Assembly (NCBI RefSeq): GCF_011759385.1
Contig: NZ_JAARLY010000002.1
Span: 186,001 to 250,000, forward strand
Reading direction: 5' to 3'
DNA from: Oleiagrimonas sp. C23AA
Lineage (GTDB): Bacteria; Pseudomonadota; Gammaproteobacteria; Xanthomonadales; Rhodanobacteraceae
Length of the DNA: 64,000 nucleotides
The notes below the pieces were generated by a model. It made no database searches and was not told the DNA's origin. It was given only the letters and a program-made list of their open reading frames with translations. Both the position numbers and the translations under genes were made by a program. Shown in pieces: positions 16,750-24,558 of the stretch (its first letter is position 1; the number at the start of each line of letters is the position of its first letter).

Positions 16750-18606
16750 TCAGCGGTACAGCAGGTTCACCGTGACCAGGGTGACCACCAGCATGAGGAT
16801 GGTCAGCGGCAGGCCCACGCGGATGAAGTCGCGCGAACGGTAGCCTCCGGGGCCGGCCACCATCATCAGCGCCGGATGGCCAGAGCTGATCAAGAAGGTA
16901 TTGGACGAGGACACCGCCACGATCAGCGCGTAGGCAGCCGGGTTGCCGCCGGTGGCCACGGCCACGCTGATGGCGATGGGTACCATCATCACGGTGGCGC
17001 CGACATTGGACATCACCTGCGAGAACATCAACGTCAGAATGGCGATGGCCGCCTGCAGCATCCACTGCGGGGCACCATCGGAGAAATGCAGCACTTCCTG
17101 CGCCAGCCAGGCGGCGGCGCCGGTCGAGTCCATCGACCAGCCCAGCGGGATCAGGCAGGCGGTCACGAAGATGGTCTTCCAGTTCACCGCCTTGTAGGCC
17201 TCGTCCATATTCAGCACGCCGGTCAGCAGCATGCCGATGGCGCCGCTCATCATGGCCACGGAAAGGTCCAGATTGGTGAACAGCGCCAGGCACATGGCGC
17301 CCAGGAAGAAGCCCAGCGCGTTCCAGATCTTGCCGGGGCGCTGTTCCTCTTTGGGTACGTCTGTGACCACCACCAGGTCGCGATCTTCCTCGGCCAGCGT
17401 CAGGTCGCGCCAATGGCTGTGCAGCACCAGCGTGTCACCGGCGCGCACGGTGATGCCGCGCAGATCCTCGCGGAACACCTGGTCGCCGCGATTGACCGCC
17501 AGCACCGAGATGCCATAGCGCTTGCGCAGACGAAGGTCGCCGATGCGTTCCTTGATGAAGCGCGAGGAGGGCGGAATCACCGCCTCGGAAATGCCGGCGC
17601 GGGTCGGGTTGAACAGGTCGCCCAGCTGCTTCATGCGCGTGGAGACTTTGCACAACTGGTTGTTGGCGAAGGTGGCCACCGCCTCACGCGAGTCGAGCAC
17701 GCCCAGCACCGTGCCGACCCAGATCATCTGGTCCGAGGGCGGCGCCATGCGCGATTCGTTGCCGTTCTTCATGGCCAGGATCAGCGGCGCGCCGTGCAGC
17801 TGCTCGACCTCGCCCACGCTCATGCCCACCAGCGGGCTTTCGGCGGTGACCGTCAGCTCGGCCGGGTCACCGGCGATGCCGTAGGTTTCGGCAAAGTAGC
17901 TCTCGGTGCGGCCGGGCACCACCTTCTGGCGCTCCACCTCGTGCGTGGGCAGCAGGCGACGGGCGAAGAAATAAAAGTAGCCGATGCCGACCACAGCCAG
18001 TGTCACGCCGACCGGTGTCACGCTGAACAGGCCGAATTTCGGAATCGTGTGCGCACCCGGCGGCAGGTTGCGGTTGGCGCTGGCGATCAGGTCGTTGAGC
18101 AGGATCAGCGGCGAGTTGGCGATCAGCGTGGTGTTGGTGCCGGTAAGAATGCAGAACGCCATCGGCAGCAGCAGCTGCGCCAACGGCACGCCGGTGCGTG
18201 CCGACAGTCGGCTGGACAGCGGAATCAGCAGCGCCGCCAGCGCCTGACTGGGGATGATCGCACTGAAAATGGAGCTGACCGTGTTGATGATCGGCCCCAG
18301 TCTCTTCTCTTCGCCACGCGCCACGCGCATGACGAAACTGGCGGTCTTGCTGAGCGCGCCGGCACGATCCAGCCCCGCGCCCATGATCATGATCGCGATG
18401 ATCGCAATCACCGCGTTACCGGCAAAGCCCTGGAATACCTGGTCCGACGGAATCAGCCCGGTCAGGCCGATCACCACCACCACCAGCAGCGCCACCATGT
18501 CGGCGCGAATCCACTCCAGCACCAGCATGATCATGGTGAACGCCACCAGGGCGAGCACCAGCATCATGTCGGGAGTGAGGGTCAGGCCGGCGGCAGAGGG
18601 GTCCAT
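16750..18606 (-). CDS. SLC13-family (DASS) anion:Na+ symporter with internal TrkA-C domains
   Basis: The 618-residue membrane protein has an N-terminal permease half (LVLALVAFTMIMLVLEWI; the SNT-like motif region GTNTTLIANSPLIL) and a central soluble segment of about 200 residues with two TrkA-C-like repeats (VGMSVGEVEQLHGAPLILAM and FIKERIGDLRLRKRYGISVL). A second permease half contains SNVGATVMMVPIAISVA and SSNTFLISSGHPALMM. This layout is typical of bacterial sulfate or dicarboxylate transporters of the SLC13 permease family. It lies downstream of trmB on the same strand and convergent with the Rieske gene. Ion specificity is not determinable from sequence. Confidence 0.92.
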   Translation of the reverse strand: MDPSAAGLTLTPDMMLVLALVAFTMIMLVLEWIRADMVALLVVVVIGLTGLIPSDQVFQGFAGNAVIAIIAIMIMGAGLDRAGALSKTASFVMRVARGEEKRLGPIINTVSSIFSAIIPSQALAALLIPLSSRLSARTGVPLAQLLLPMAFCILTGTNTTLIANSPLILLNDLIASANRNLPPGAHTIPKFGLFSVTPVGVTLAVVGIGYFYFFARRLLPTHEVERQKVVPGRTESYFAETYGIAGDPAELTVTAESPLVGMSVGEVEQLHGAPLILAMKNGNESRMAPPSDQMIWVGTVLGVLDSREAVATFANNQLCKVSTRMKQLGDLFNPTRAGISEAVIPPSSRFIKERIGDLRLRKRYGISVLAVNRGDQVFREDLRGITVRAGDTLVLHSHWRDLTLAEEDRDLVVVTDVPKEEQRPGKIWNALGFFLGAMCLALFTNLDLSVAMMSGAIGMLLTGVLNMDEAYKAVNWKTIFVTACLIPLGWSMDSTGAAAWLAQEVLHFSDGAPQWMLQAAIAILTLMFSQVMSNVGATVMMVPIAISVAVATGGNPAAYALIVAVSSSNTFLISSGHPALMMVAGPGGYRSRDFIRVGLPLTILMLVVTLVTVNLLYR

Positions 18607-18676
18607 GGGTTAACAGGCGGCGTACGCAGGGGAGGGGCTGCCCGCGGCGGGCAGAAGCAAGTCAGGGCAGGCGCGT

Positions 18677-19402
18677 TCAGTCGCGCACATACAGCAGATC
18701 CCACACGCCATGGCCCAGGCGCAGGCCGCGACGTTCGAAATGGGTCTGGATGCGCCAGTCCGGACGCTCGGCGTAGGCGCCGGGCGCCACCTGGTTATGC
18801 CAGCCTGGCGCCGCCTCCATCACCTCTCGCATGTGTTCGGCGTATTCGGCCCAGTCGGTGGCCAGGTGTAGCAGGCCGCCCGGCGCCATGCGCGAGGCCA
18901 GCAGCTCGGCCAGCGCCGGCTGCACGATGCGGCGCTTGTGGTGACGCTTCTTCGGCCACGGGTCGGGGAACCAGATGCGCACTTCATCGAGCGCGCCCGG
19001 GGCAATCTCATCGCGCAGCACTTCCACCGCGTCATGGCGATACACGCGCACGTTCTGCGCGTGCTGTTCGGCCAGGGCGTTCATCAGCCGGCCAACGCCG
19101 GGACGATGCACCTCGATGCCGATATAGTCGCGCTCAGGATCGTGCTCGCAGGCCCAGGCCAAGGCCTCGCCATTGCCGAAACCGATTTCCAGCACGCGCG
19201 GCGCTTTGCGCTCGAACACCGTGTCCAGATCACGCGGCGTGCCCCGGTAGTCCAGGCCGAAGCGCTGCCAGTGTGCATCGAAGGCGCGCTGCTGGGCGGG
19301 GGTGATGCGACCCTCGCGCAATACGAAGCTGCGCACCGGACGACGGGTCGGTGGCTTGCCGTCTTCGTAGGCCACCGGTGGATCCTCGCGATGCTCAGCC
19401 AC
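18677..19402 (-). CDS. trmB: tRNA (guanine-N7-)-methyltransferase TrmB
   Basis: The 241-residue Rossmann-fold methyltransferase makes m7G46 in tRNA variable loops. Diagnostic segments are [15 protein letters not shown] (SAM motif I), [32 protein letters not shown] (catalytic and tRNA-binding) and [15 protein letters not shown] at the C-terminus. Start GTG 19402 is chosen because GGAG lies about 8 nt upstream and the resulting length fits the family; the frame stays open for 65 more codons upstream without resemblance. A tRNA-Gly gene lies 355 nt away, on the other strand. Confidence 0.95.
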   Translation of the reverse strand: MAEHREDPPVAYEDGKPPTRRPVRSFVLREGRITPAQQRAFDAHWQRFGLDYRGTPRDLDTVFERKAPRVLEIGFGNGEALAWACEHDPERDYIGIEVHRPGVGRLMNALAEQHAQNVRVYRHDAVEVLRDEIAPGALDEVRIWFPDPWPKKRHHKRRIVQPALAELLASRMAPGGLLHLATDWAEYAEHMREVMEAAPGWHNQVAPGAYAERPDWRIQTHFERRGLRLGHGVWDLLYVRD

Positions 19403-19757
19403 GGCACAGCTCCGCGCAGGTCGGCTGGCAGCACAGGGCGCGGGCCGGGGCGGCAGGGGCGATAAGGCGGTGGCGGTCCATCCAAACTCCAGCGACAACA
19501 GGCAGGCGAGGCAGCGGCCATGCAGGGCGTGCCCGCGCGCCGACCGGCCGCTTGGCACGGCGGCGTCGGCTTCACGATACTGGCGCGGCAGCCCCACGTG
19601 TCATCCGCATGGCGCCATTGTAGCGGACCGTTGCGTGATCGGGGCGATGCTTTGGTCCATGGTAAGCCGCCAAAGGGCGGATGATGACCCGTTGACCTGT
19701 CACCACCGACGCCGGCGCTTGCCAGCACGAGGCAAACCGGCTTAAATCGGAGCCTTC
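19403..19757. other. 355-nt intergenic region between trmB and tRNA-Gly
   Basis: No supported gene lies here. The right end carries the tRNA promoter listed separately. The left part must contain the trmB promoter on the minus strand, but no clear -35/-10 pair was found. Overlapping open frames on both strands lack any recognisable protein. Confidence 0.6.
19719..19747 (+). promoter_or_regulatory. Sigma-70 promoter of tRNA-Gly
   Basis: TTGCCA (19719-19724), a 17-nt spacer and TTAAAT (19742-19747) lie 10 nt before the mature tRNA 5' end, giving a very short leader for RNase P to remove. Confidence 0.65.
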
Positions 19758-19831
19758 GCGGGTGTAGTTCAATGGTAGAACGGCAGCTTCCCAAGCTGCA
19801 TACGTGGGTTCGATTCCCATCACCCGCTCCA
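19758..19831 (+). tRNA. tRNA-Gly (anticodon CCC)
   Basis: The 74-nt cloverleaf includes an encoded CCA. The acceptor stem is GCGGGTG/CACCCGC, the D-stem GTTC/GAAC, the anticodon stem GCAGC/GCTGC around loop TTCCCAA (anticodon CCC), and the T-arm TGGG-TTCGATT-CCCA. It is very similar to E. coli glyU (CCC), which reads GGG codons. A strong terminator follows directly. Confidence 0.97.
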
Positions 19832-19839
19832 GACAAACG

Positions 19840-19876
19840 AAAAACGGCCGGGTTGGCTGTCGCCCCGGCCGTTTTT
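19840..19876. terminator. Bidirectional intrinsic terminator after tRNA-Gly
   Basis: AAAAACGGCCGGG (19840-19852) pairs with CCCGGCCGTTTTT (19864-19876) over 13 bp with an 11-nt loop. The A/T ends give a U-tract in either direction, so it ends the tRNA transcript and the convergent flavin-reductase transcript. Confidence 0.9.
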
Positions 19877-19897
19877 GTATGCGTCGCCGGATGGTCG

Positions 19898-20455
19898 CTA
19901 GTGATCGTGCGCCAGCATGGCGCGCACCGAGTTGACCGCAAACTCGACGCTGGGTGCGTGGTTCAGCTGGCCGTTGCCGATTTTTTCCGCCACGCCGCCG
20001 ATGACCACCTGCGGCCCGGCATGGAGGTGGCAGCCGCAGGAGAGCACGGTTTCGTGCAACTGCGCCAGGGCGCGCACGCCGCCGGTAAAGGCCGGTGAGT
20101 TGGCCACCGCTTGCACGCGCTTGCCCTTCAGCGGTGAAGCGCCCATCGGTCGCGAAGCCCAATCCAGGGCATTTTTCAGCACGCCGGGCAGCCCGTGGTT
20201 GTATTCAGGCGTGACGATCAGCAGCGCATCGGCTTGATCAATGGCCTGTTTCAGTGTGGCCACGGCGGTGGGGCGTGGCTCCACATCCAGATCCTGGTTG
20301 TACAGCGGCAGGTCGACACTGGCGATGTCGACGTGGGCGATGCCTTCGCGCTCGATGGCACGGGCGAGTGTGGTCAGCACACTGGCCGAGTAACTTTGTT
20401 CGCGCAGGCTGCCGGCCAGGCCCAGCAGCAGTGGGAGACGGGGCGCATCATTCAT
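19898..20455 (-). CDS. NADPH-dependent FMN reductase (ChrR/YieF-like flavoprotein)
   Basis: The 185-residue flavodoxin-like protein binds the FMN phosphate with GSLREQSYSASVL near the N-terminus and stacks the flavin with PEYNHGLPGVLKNALDWASR, motifs shared by ChrR, YieF and related quinone or chromate reductases. It reduces quinones, azo dyes or metal oxyanions at the expense of NAD(P)H in the cytoplasm, probably as an antioxidant activity. ATG 20455 is chosen over an ATG 8 codons upstream because AGGA lies about 9 nt before it. It is monocistronic and ends at the terminator shared with tRNA-Gly. Confidence 0.92.
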   Translation of the reverse strand: MNDAPRLPLLLGLAGSLREQSYSASVLTTLARAIEREGIAHVDIASVDLPLYNQDLDVEPRPTAVATLKQAIDQADALLIVTPEYNHGLPGVLKNALDWASRPMGASPLKGKRVQAVANSPAFTGGVRALAQLHETVLSCGCHLHAGPQVVIGGVAEKIGNGQLNHAPSVEFAVNSVRAMLAHDH

Positions 20456-20815
20456 GGATGAATCCTGTATCGGGAACAAGGCACGCTACGTGGCCGCCCG
20501 ACATCTTTCCACTGGATCACAAACGGCGCTCATGCCTTGAGGTGCTGGTCGAGCCTGCCAGGCGCCCGGCACGTGCGATTTCGCTCCGTTCCCGGGCGGT
20601 GTGTGCCCAGTGCGTGACGGGACGCGCCGAAGGCAGCCGGGAGACTGGTTCGGAGCATGGCTGGCAGGGTATGACGCAAGGCTTGCGGCGCGCGCATGCC
20701 GCGGCCGGAGTAGCGATGGGCAGGGGCGCGCGAAAGTGTGCAAAAAACACTTGTGCGCAGGGGCATCTGGCCTCACCATCGCGGCCGAATTTCATCCTGC
20801 CACGGAGCCGGCGCC
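20456..20815. other. 360-nt divergent intergenic region
   Basis: It lies between the flavin reductase (minus) and rimB (plus). No credible gene. One small inverted repeat, AAGTGT-N7-ACACTT (20734-20752), sits about 65 nt before rimB and could be an operator or part of its leader. Promoters for both genes must lie here but were not recognised. Confidence 0.5.
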
Positions 20816-21268
20816 ATGCCCTCCATTATCTTGTTGGGTTGGCGTGAGTGGCTGGCTCTGCCGGACCTGGGCATTCCGGCACTGCGTGCCAAGCTCGATA
20901 CCGGCGCGCGCAGTTCAAGCCTGCATGTCGAGTCGCTGGAAACGTTTCGCCGCCACGGGGACGACTGGCTGCGCTTTGCTGTACGCAGCTACGGCCGGCG
21001 CGGATTGATGCACGGCTGCGAAATGCCAGCCTGCGATCGGCGCCGTGTCACCGATGCCGGTGGCCATAGCAGTGTGCGCTGGTTCATCCGCAGCGCGGTG
21101 ATACTGGCTGGTGAAAGCTTCGAGATCGAGTTGAATCTGGCTGATCGTCGAAGCATGCGCTTTCCCATGCTGGTGGGCCGCAGTGCGCTGGAAGGGCGCT
21201 TTGCGGTTGATCCGGCGCAATCCTATGTCGGCGGCCATGCCGCCCCGTCTGTGCTTCCGCTTTCATGA
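20816..21268 (+). CDS. rimB: RimB-like protease (ATP-dependent zinc protease / retropepsin-like family)
   Basis: The 150-residue protein begins [20 protein letters not shown] and contains [14 protein letters not shown], a pepsin-like D-T-G motif, and [13 protein letters not shown], the second conserved block of the family annotated as putative ATP-dependent zinc protease (COG4067). In pseudomonads the homologue RimB works with RimK. ATG 20816 follows GGAG at suitable spacing; the longer in-frame ORF upstream has no family similarity. It overlaps rimK by ATGA (21265-21268), which strongly supports a joint role. The DTG motif suggests an aspartic rather than metallo mechanism, so the zinc name is historical. 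Confidence 0.88.
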   Translation: MPSIILLGWREWLALPDLGIPALRAKLDTGARSSSLHVESLETFRRHGDDWLRFAVRSYGRRGLMHGCEMPACDRRRVTDAGGHSSVRWFIRSAVILAGESFEIELNLADRRSMRFPMLVGRSALEGRFAVDPAQSYVGGHAAPSVLPLS

Positions 21269-22173
21269 AACTTGCTGTGCTTTCGCGCAATCCGCGCCTT
21301 TACTCCACCCAGCGCCTCATTGAGGCGGCGCGTGAGCGCGGCCACACCGCGCGCGTGCTGGACCCGCTGCGCTGCTACATGAGTGTGTCGCCGGACAACT
21401 TTGGCGTGCATTACAAGGGGCGCGCGCTGACCGGTATCGACTGCATCGTGCCGCGCGTGGGTACCGCCACCACCTTCTACGGCACCGCGGTGCTGCGCCA
21501 GTTCGAGATGATGGGCGTGTTCGTGCCCAATCCGTCCGATGCCATCCTGCGGGCACGCGACAAGCTGCGCTGCCTGCAGATACTGGCGGCCAAGGGCATC
21601 GCCATGCCGCTGACGGTGTTCGGCGACAACCCGGACGATACCGACGACCTGCTGGCCATGCTCGGCGAGCCGCCGCATGTGATCAAGCTCAACGAGGGTA
21701 TGCAGGGCCAGGGCGTGGTACTGGCCGAGAAGCGCTCGGCGTCGCGCAGCGTCATCCAGGCTTTCTCGGGTCTGGACGCCAACTTTCTGGTGCAGGAATT
21801 CATCCGCGAGGCGGAGGGTTCGGACTTGCGCTGCTTCGTGGTCGGCGATCGTGTCGTGGCCGGCATGCAGCGCAGCGCGGCGCCGGGTGAGTTTCGCGCG
21901 AATCTGCATCGTGGCGGCCGTGCCGAGGCGGTGCAGCTGACCGAGGCCGAATGTGCCATGGCGGTGACCGCCGCGCAGGCGCTGGGGCTGGAAGTGGCCG
22001 GGGTCGATCTGCTGCGTTCGGCGCGCGGCCCGCTGCTGCTGGAGGTCAATGCCTCGCCGGGTCTGGAAGGCATCGAGGCGGCCACGGGTGCGGATCTGGC
22101 CGGGGCCATCGTGGCGCATTGCGAAACCCGGGTGACGCCGAGGCCAGCGCGAAAACGGCGCGCAAAGGCCTGA
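21265..22173 (+). CDS. rimK: RimK-like ATP-grasp ligase (ribosomal protein S6:L-glutamate ligase)
   Basis: The 302-residue ATP-grasp enzyme has the RimK-type N-terminus [20 protein letters not shown], the pre-ATP-grasp [20 protein letters not shown], the ATP-binding [17 protein letters not shown], the conserved [20 protein letters not shown] and the metal-binding [15 protein letters not shown]. RimK adds glutamate residues to the C-terminus of ribosomal protein S6. It is translationally coupled to rimB by a 4-nt overlap. In P. fluorescens RimK activity is tuned by RimA, RimB and c-di-GMP; no rimA is seen here. The C-terminus is a basic Arg/Lys/Ala/Pro tail. Confidence 0.92.
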   Translation: MKLAVLSRNPRLYSTQRLIEAARERGHTARVLDPLRCYMSVSPDNFGVHYKGRALTGIDCIVPRVGTATTFYGTAVLRQFEMMGVFVPNPSDAILRARDKLRCLQILAAKGIAMPLTVFGDNPDDTDDLLAMLGEPPHVIKLNEGMQGQGVVLAEKRSASRSVIQAFSGLDANFLVQEFIREAEGSDLRCFVVGDRVVAGMQRSAAPGEFRANLHRGGRAEAVQLTEAECAMAVTAAQALGLEVAGVDLLRSARGPLLLEVNASPGLEGIEAATGADLAGAIVAHCETRVTPRPARKRRAKA

Positions 22174-22194
22174 GATCGATACTTCGACCTTGGT

Positions 22195-22232
22195 CTTAAC
22201 CTAAGCGTTCGGCGTACTTAACGCGCGCTTAA
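22195..22232 (+). promoter_or_regulatory. Phased CTTAA boxes, OmpR-family-like binding array
   Basis: CTTAA occurs at 22195, 22217 and 22228. The spacings are 22 and 11 bp, so all three boxes lie on one face of the helix at an 11-bp period, the usual geometry of OmpR/PhoB-family direct-repeat sites. The last box ends about 13 nt before a weak -10-like TAGCCT (22245-22250). Confidence 0.45.
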
Positions 22233-22256
22233 AACCTGCGCGACTAGCCTCGTAGG

Positions 22257-22375
22257 CGCTGTGATCCGCTCACCCTCTGCAACAGGTCTGGTGTCCAGCG
22301 AATTGCGGTAATCGGGGCAGTATTTTGGCCCAGGTCGATGTCCACTTAAGGTGTGGCAGGTGCCTGGGCCTTTTT
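22257..22375 (+). ncRNA. Candidate small RNA with intrinsic terminator
   Basis: An orphan rho-independent terminator ends at 22375 with no gene close in front of it: rimK stops 150 nt before the hairpin. Starting from the TAGCCT box, a transcript of about 118 nt would result. It contains no convincing ORF. The 5' end is inferred, not seen. Alternatively the region is simply the rimBK 3' UTR. Confidence 0.4.
22327..22375 (+). terminator. Intrinsic terminator
   Basis: GGCCCAGG (22327-22334) pairs with CCTGGGCC (22363-22370), enclosing a second small stem CCAC/GTGG, and is followed by TTTTT. It terminates plus-strand transcription (candidate sRNA or rimBK read-through) ahead of colR. Confidence 0.8.
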
Positions 22376-22517
22376 GTGTCCGCTTGGGCGACGGGCGGGC
22401 CGGTCAGATGAACCGTGGCCACGCCATGCCCTGATGGCACGACCCAACGGCGACAATTGCCGTTAAGCTTGGTGCTTACGGATACATGTCCGACAAACGG
22501 ATGTTCAAAGGTGCCGC

Positions 22518-23204
22518 ATGCGCGTACTGGTGATTGAAGACAACAACGACATCGCCACCAATATCGGTGACTACCTGGAAGACCGCGGCCACGTGGTCGA
22601 CTTCGCCGGCGATGGCGTGACCGGCCTGCACCTGGCGGTGGTGCACGATTTCGACGTGGTCGTGCTCGACCTGACGCTGCCGGGAATGGATGGCCTGGAG
22701 GTGGCGCGCAAGCTGCGTCACGAGGCGCACAAGCAGACCCCGGTGCTGATGTTGACCGCGCGCGATGCGCTGGAGCAGAAGATCACCGGTTTCGAGTCCG
22801 GTGCTGACGACTACATGACCAAGCCGTTTGCGCTGCAGGAACTGGGCGTGCGCCTGGAAGTGCTGGCGCGTCGCGGCAAGGGGCCGCAGAGCCGGGTGCT
22901 GAAGGTTGGCGATCTGACCTACAACCTGGATACGTTGACGGTCAGCCGTGGCGGCAAGCAGATCCAGCTCAACCCGATTGGCCTGAAGCTGTTGCAGGCG
23001 CTGATGGATGCCAGCCCCTCGGTGGTCACCCGCCAGGATCTGGAACAGAAGGTGTGGGGCGAGGAGCTGCCCGACAGCGATTCGTTGCGTGTGCATATCC
23101 ACGGACTGCGTGCGGCCATCGACAAGCCGTTCGACAAGCCGCTGATCCATACTCGTCACGGCATCGGTTACCGCATGGTCGATCCTGATGCGCTCCCGAC
23201 GTAG
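22518..23204 (+). CDS. colR: OmpR-family response regulator, ColR-like
   Basis: The 228-residue protein has a receiver domain (about 1-120) with the acidic pair ED at 7-8, phospho-acceptor Asp51 in VVVLDLTLPG and the conserved TKPF Lys, followed by a winged-helix effector (about 130-225). The C-terminal stretch DSDSLRVHIHGLRAAIDKPF matches ColR of Pseudomonas and Xanthomonas closely. ColR controls envelope and lipid A modification genes in response to metals. It overlaps the kinase gene by 17 nt. The ColR assignment rests on remembered sequence similarity and is less certain than the family assignment. Confidence 0.88.
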   Translation: MRVLVIEDNNDIATNIGDYLEDRGHVVDFAGDGVTGLHLAVVHDFDVVVLDLTLPGMDGLEVARKLRHEAHKQTPVLMLTARDALEQKITGFESGADDYMTKPFALQELGVRLEVLARRGKGPQSRVLKVGDLTYNLDTLTVSRGGKQIQLNPIGLKLLQALMDASPSVVTRQDLEQKVWGEELPDSDSLRVHIHGLRAAIDKPFDKPLIHTRHGIGYRMVDPDALPT

Positions 23205-24480
23205 GCTTCGCTTTCGCGTCACGCTGTCGTTTGCGCTGTTCGGTCTTGCTCTAAGTGTGCTGTTCGCCGTCTCGGCGATGTATGTGCGCTCGAAAGTGGA
23301 AAACCAGCTTGTCACCTCGGCACTGCAGAACGATGTCGACCAGGCGGTGGAAAAGGTGCACGCGCACCCGGATCGCCCGGTCAGCTCGGAATTGTTGCAG
23401 GCCTGGATGAAGAGCGAGCGCACGCTCTACAAGATGCCGCTGGCCTGGCAGCATCTGAAAAGTGGCGTGCACGACATCCACGAAGTGGGCGATGACGGCA
23501 AGGTGCACCACTACAAGCTGGCGGTGCAGCGCAAATACGGCATCATCGGTTTTATCCGCTACGACGTGACCCGGGATGAACTGGGCAAGCGCCAGTTGCT
23601 GATCGCACTGATCGGCGCGGTGCTGCTGTTCAGCGCGCTCAGCTGGATGTTTGGCCGCTGGCTTTCCGGGCGCGTGATGCGGCCGGTGACCGACCTGGCG
23701 GCACGCCTGCGTGGTTTCCGCAAGCAGGGCAAGGCCGAACCGCTGGCCCCGCACTTTGCCGATGACGAGGTCGGCGAACTGGCCGTGGCGCTGGATGAGT
23801 ACGCGGCGCGGCTGACCGCGCTGGTCGAGCGTGATCGCGAATTCAATTCCGACGTCAGCCACGAGCTGCGCACGCCGCTGGCGGTGATCGCAAGCACCAC
23901 CGAGCTGTTGCAGTCTTCGCCCGACCTGACCGACAAGCTGCGCGAACGCCTCAAGCGCATCGAGCGCGCTTCGCGTCAGGCTACTGAAATGATCGAGGCG
24001 CTGCTGTTGCTGTCGCGCGCCGAGCGCCGTGGCCCAACCTTCGGCGAAATTACCGATGCGGCCAAGAGCGCGGCCGACGTGGTCGAGAGCCAGCGTCCAC
24101 AGTTGCGTGGCAAGCCGATCGAGTTCAACGTCAAGGTCATGCACCCGCTGAAAGTGGACGCGCCGGCTTCGGTGCTGGCGGTGGTGCTGACCAACCTGAT
24201 CGGCAACGCGGTGAAGTACACCCAGGAAGGCGAGGTCACCGTGTGCGTGCTCGATGACCGCATCGTGGTCGAGGACACCGGTCCGGGCATCGATGCCGAG
24301 CAGGCCGAGAAGCTGTTCCAGCGCGGCGTGCGAGGCGATGGTGCTGGCGGCAGTGGCGCCGGGCTGGGTCTGGCCATCGTGCGCCGGCTTTGCGATCTGT
24401 ACGGCTGGGGCATTTCGCTGGCCCCGCGCGAGGACGTGAGGGGCGCCGTGGCGGTGCTGCAGTTTCCGCCGGCACGCTGA
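23188..24480 (+). CDS. colS: Sensor histidine kinase, ColS-like
   Basis: The 430-residue inner-membrane kinase has TM1 (about 8-32, LSFALFGLALSVLFAVSAMY), a periplasmic sensor of about 95 residues, TM2 (LLIALIGAVLLFSALSWMFG), a HAMP-like linker, the dimerisation/phosphoacceptor helix with His in SDVSHELRTPL, and a HATPase domain (N-box NLIGNAVKY, G1 VEDTGPGI, G2 GGSGAGLGLAIV). It is the cognate partner of the overlapping regulator. I could not identify a clear ExxE metal-binding motif like that described for P. putida ColS, so the signal remains open. The kinase ends at a TGA 78 nt before the next gene. Confidence 0.88.
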   Translation: MRSRRRLRFRVTLSFALFGLALSVLFAVSAMYVRSKVENQLVTSALQNDVDQAVEKVHAHPDRPVSSELLQAWMKSERTLYKMPLAWQHLKSGVHDIHEVGDDGKVHHYKLAVQRKYGIIGFIRYDVTRDELGKRQLLIALIGAVLLFSALSWMFGRWLSGRVMRPVTDLAARLRGFRKQGKAEPLAPHFADDEVGELAVALDEYAARLTALVERDREFNSDVSHELRTPLAVIASTTELLQSSPDLTDKLRERLKRIERASRQATEMIEALLLLSRAERRGPTFGEITDAAKSAADVVESQRPQLRGKPIEFNVKVMHPLKVDAPASVLAVVLTNLIGNAVKYTQEGEVTVCVLDDRIVVEDTGPGIDAEQAEKLFQRGVRGDGAGGSGAGLGLAIVRRLCDLYGWGISLAPREDVRGAVAVLQFPPAR

Positions 24481-24558
24481 CGCCTTGCCCGACGTACGCC
24501 TGTCATGCTGTGCTGAATGGCCCTGCCGCGCCTTGGCGGGCCAAGTTTCAGAAGCCAG

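Larger units (their letters stand above)
22174..22517. other. 344-nt intergenic region upstream of colR
   Basis: No protein gene is apparent. From left to right it holds three phased CTTAA boxes (22195-22232), a candidate small-RNA stretch, an intrinsic terminator ending at 22375, and about 140 nt of presumed colR promoter and leader in which I could not define a clear -35/-10 pair. Confidence 0.6.

Noticed and set aside
16876-19305. 809-codon open frame on the plus strand opposite the SLC13 and trmB genes
   Set aside because: It is His/Gln/Arg-rich shadow translation typical of the antisense frame of GC-rich genes, and the minus strand encodes clear families here.
19758-19831. tRNA-Gly as an integration site for a mobile element
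   Set aside because: No second copy of the tRNA 3' end and no integrase within the window.
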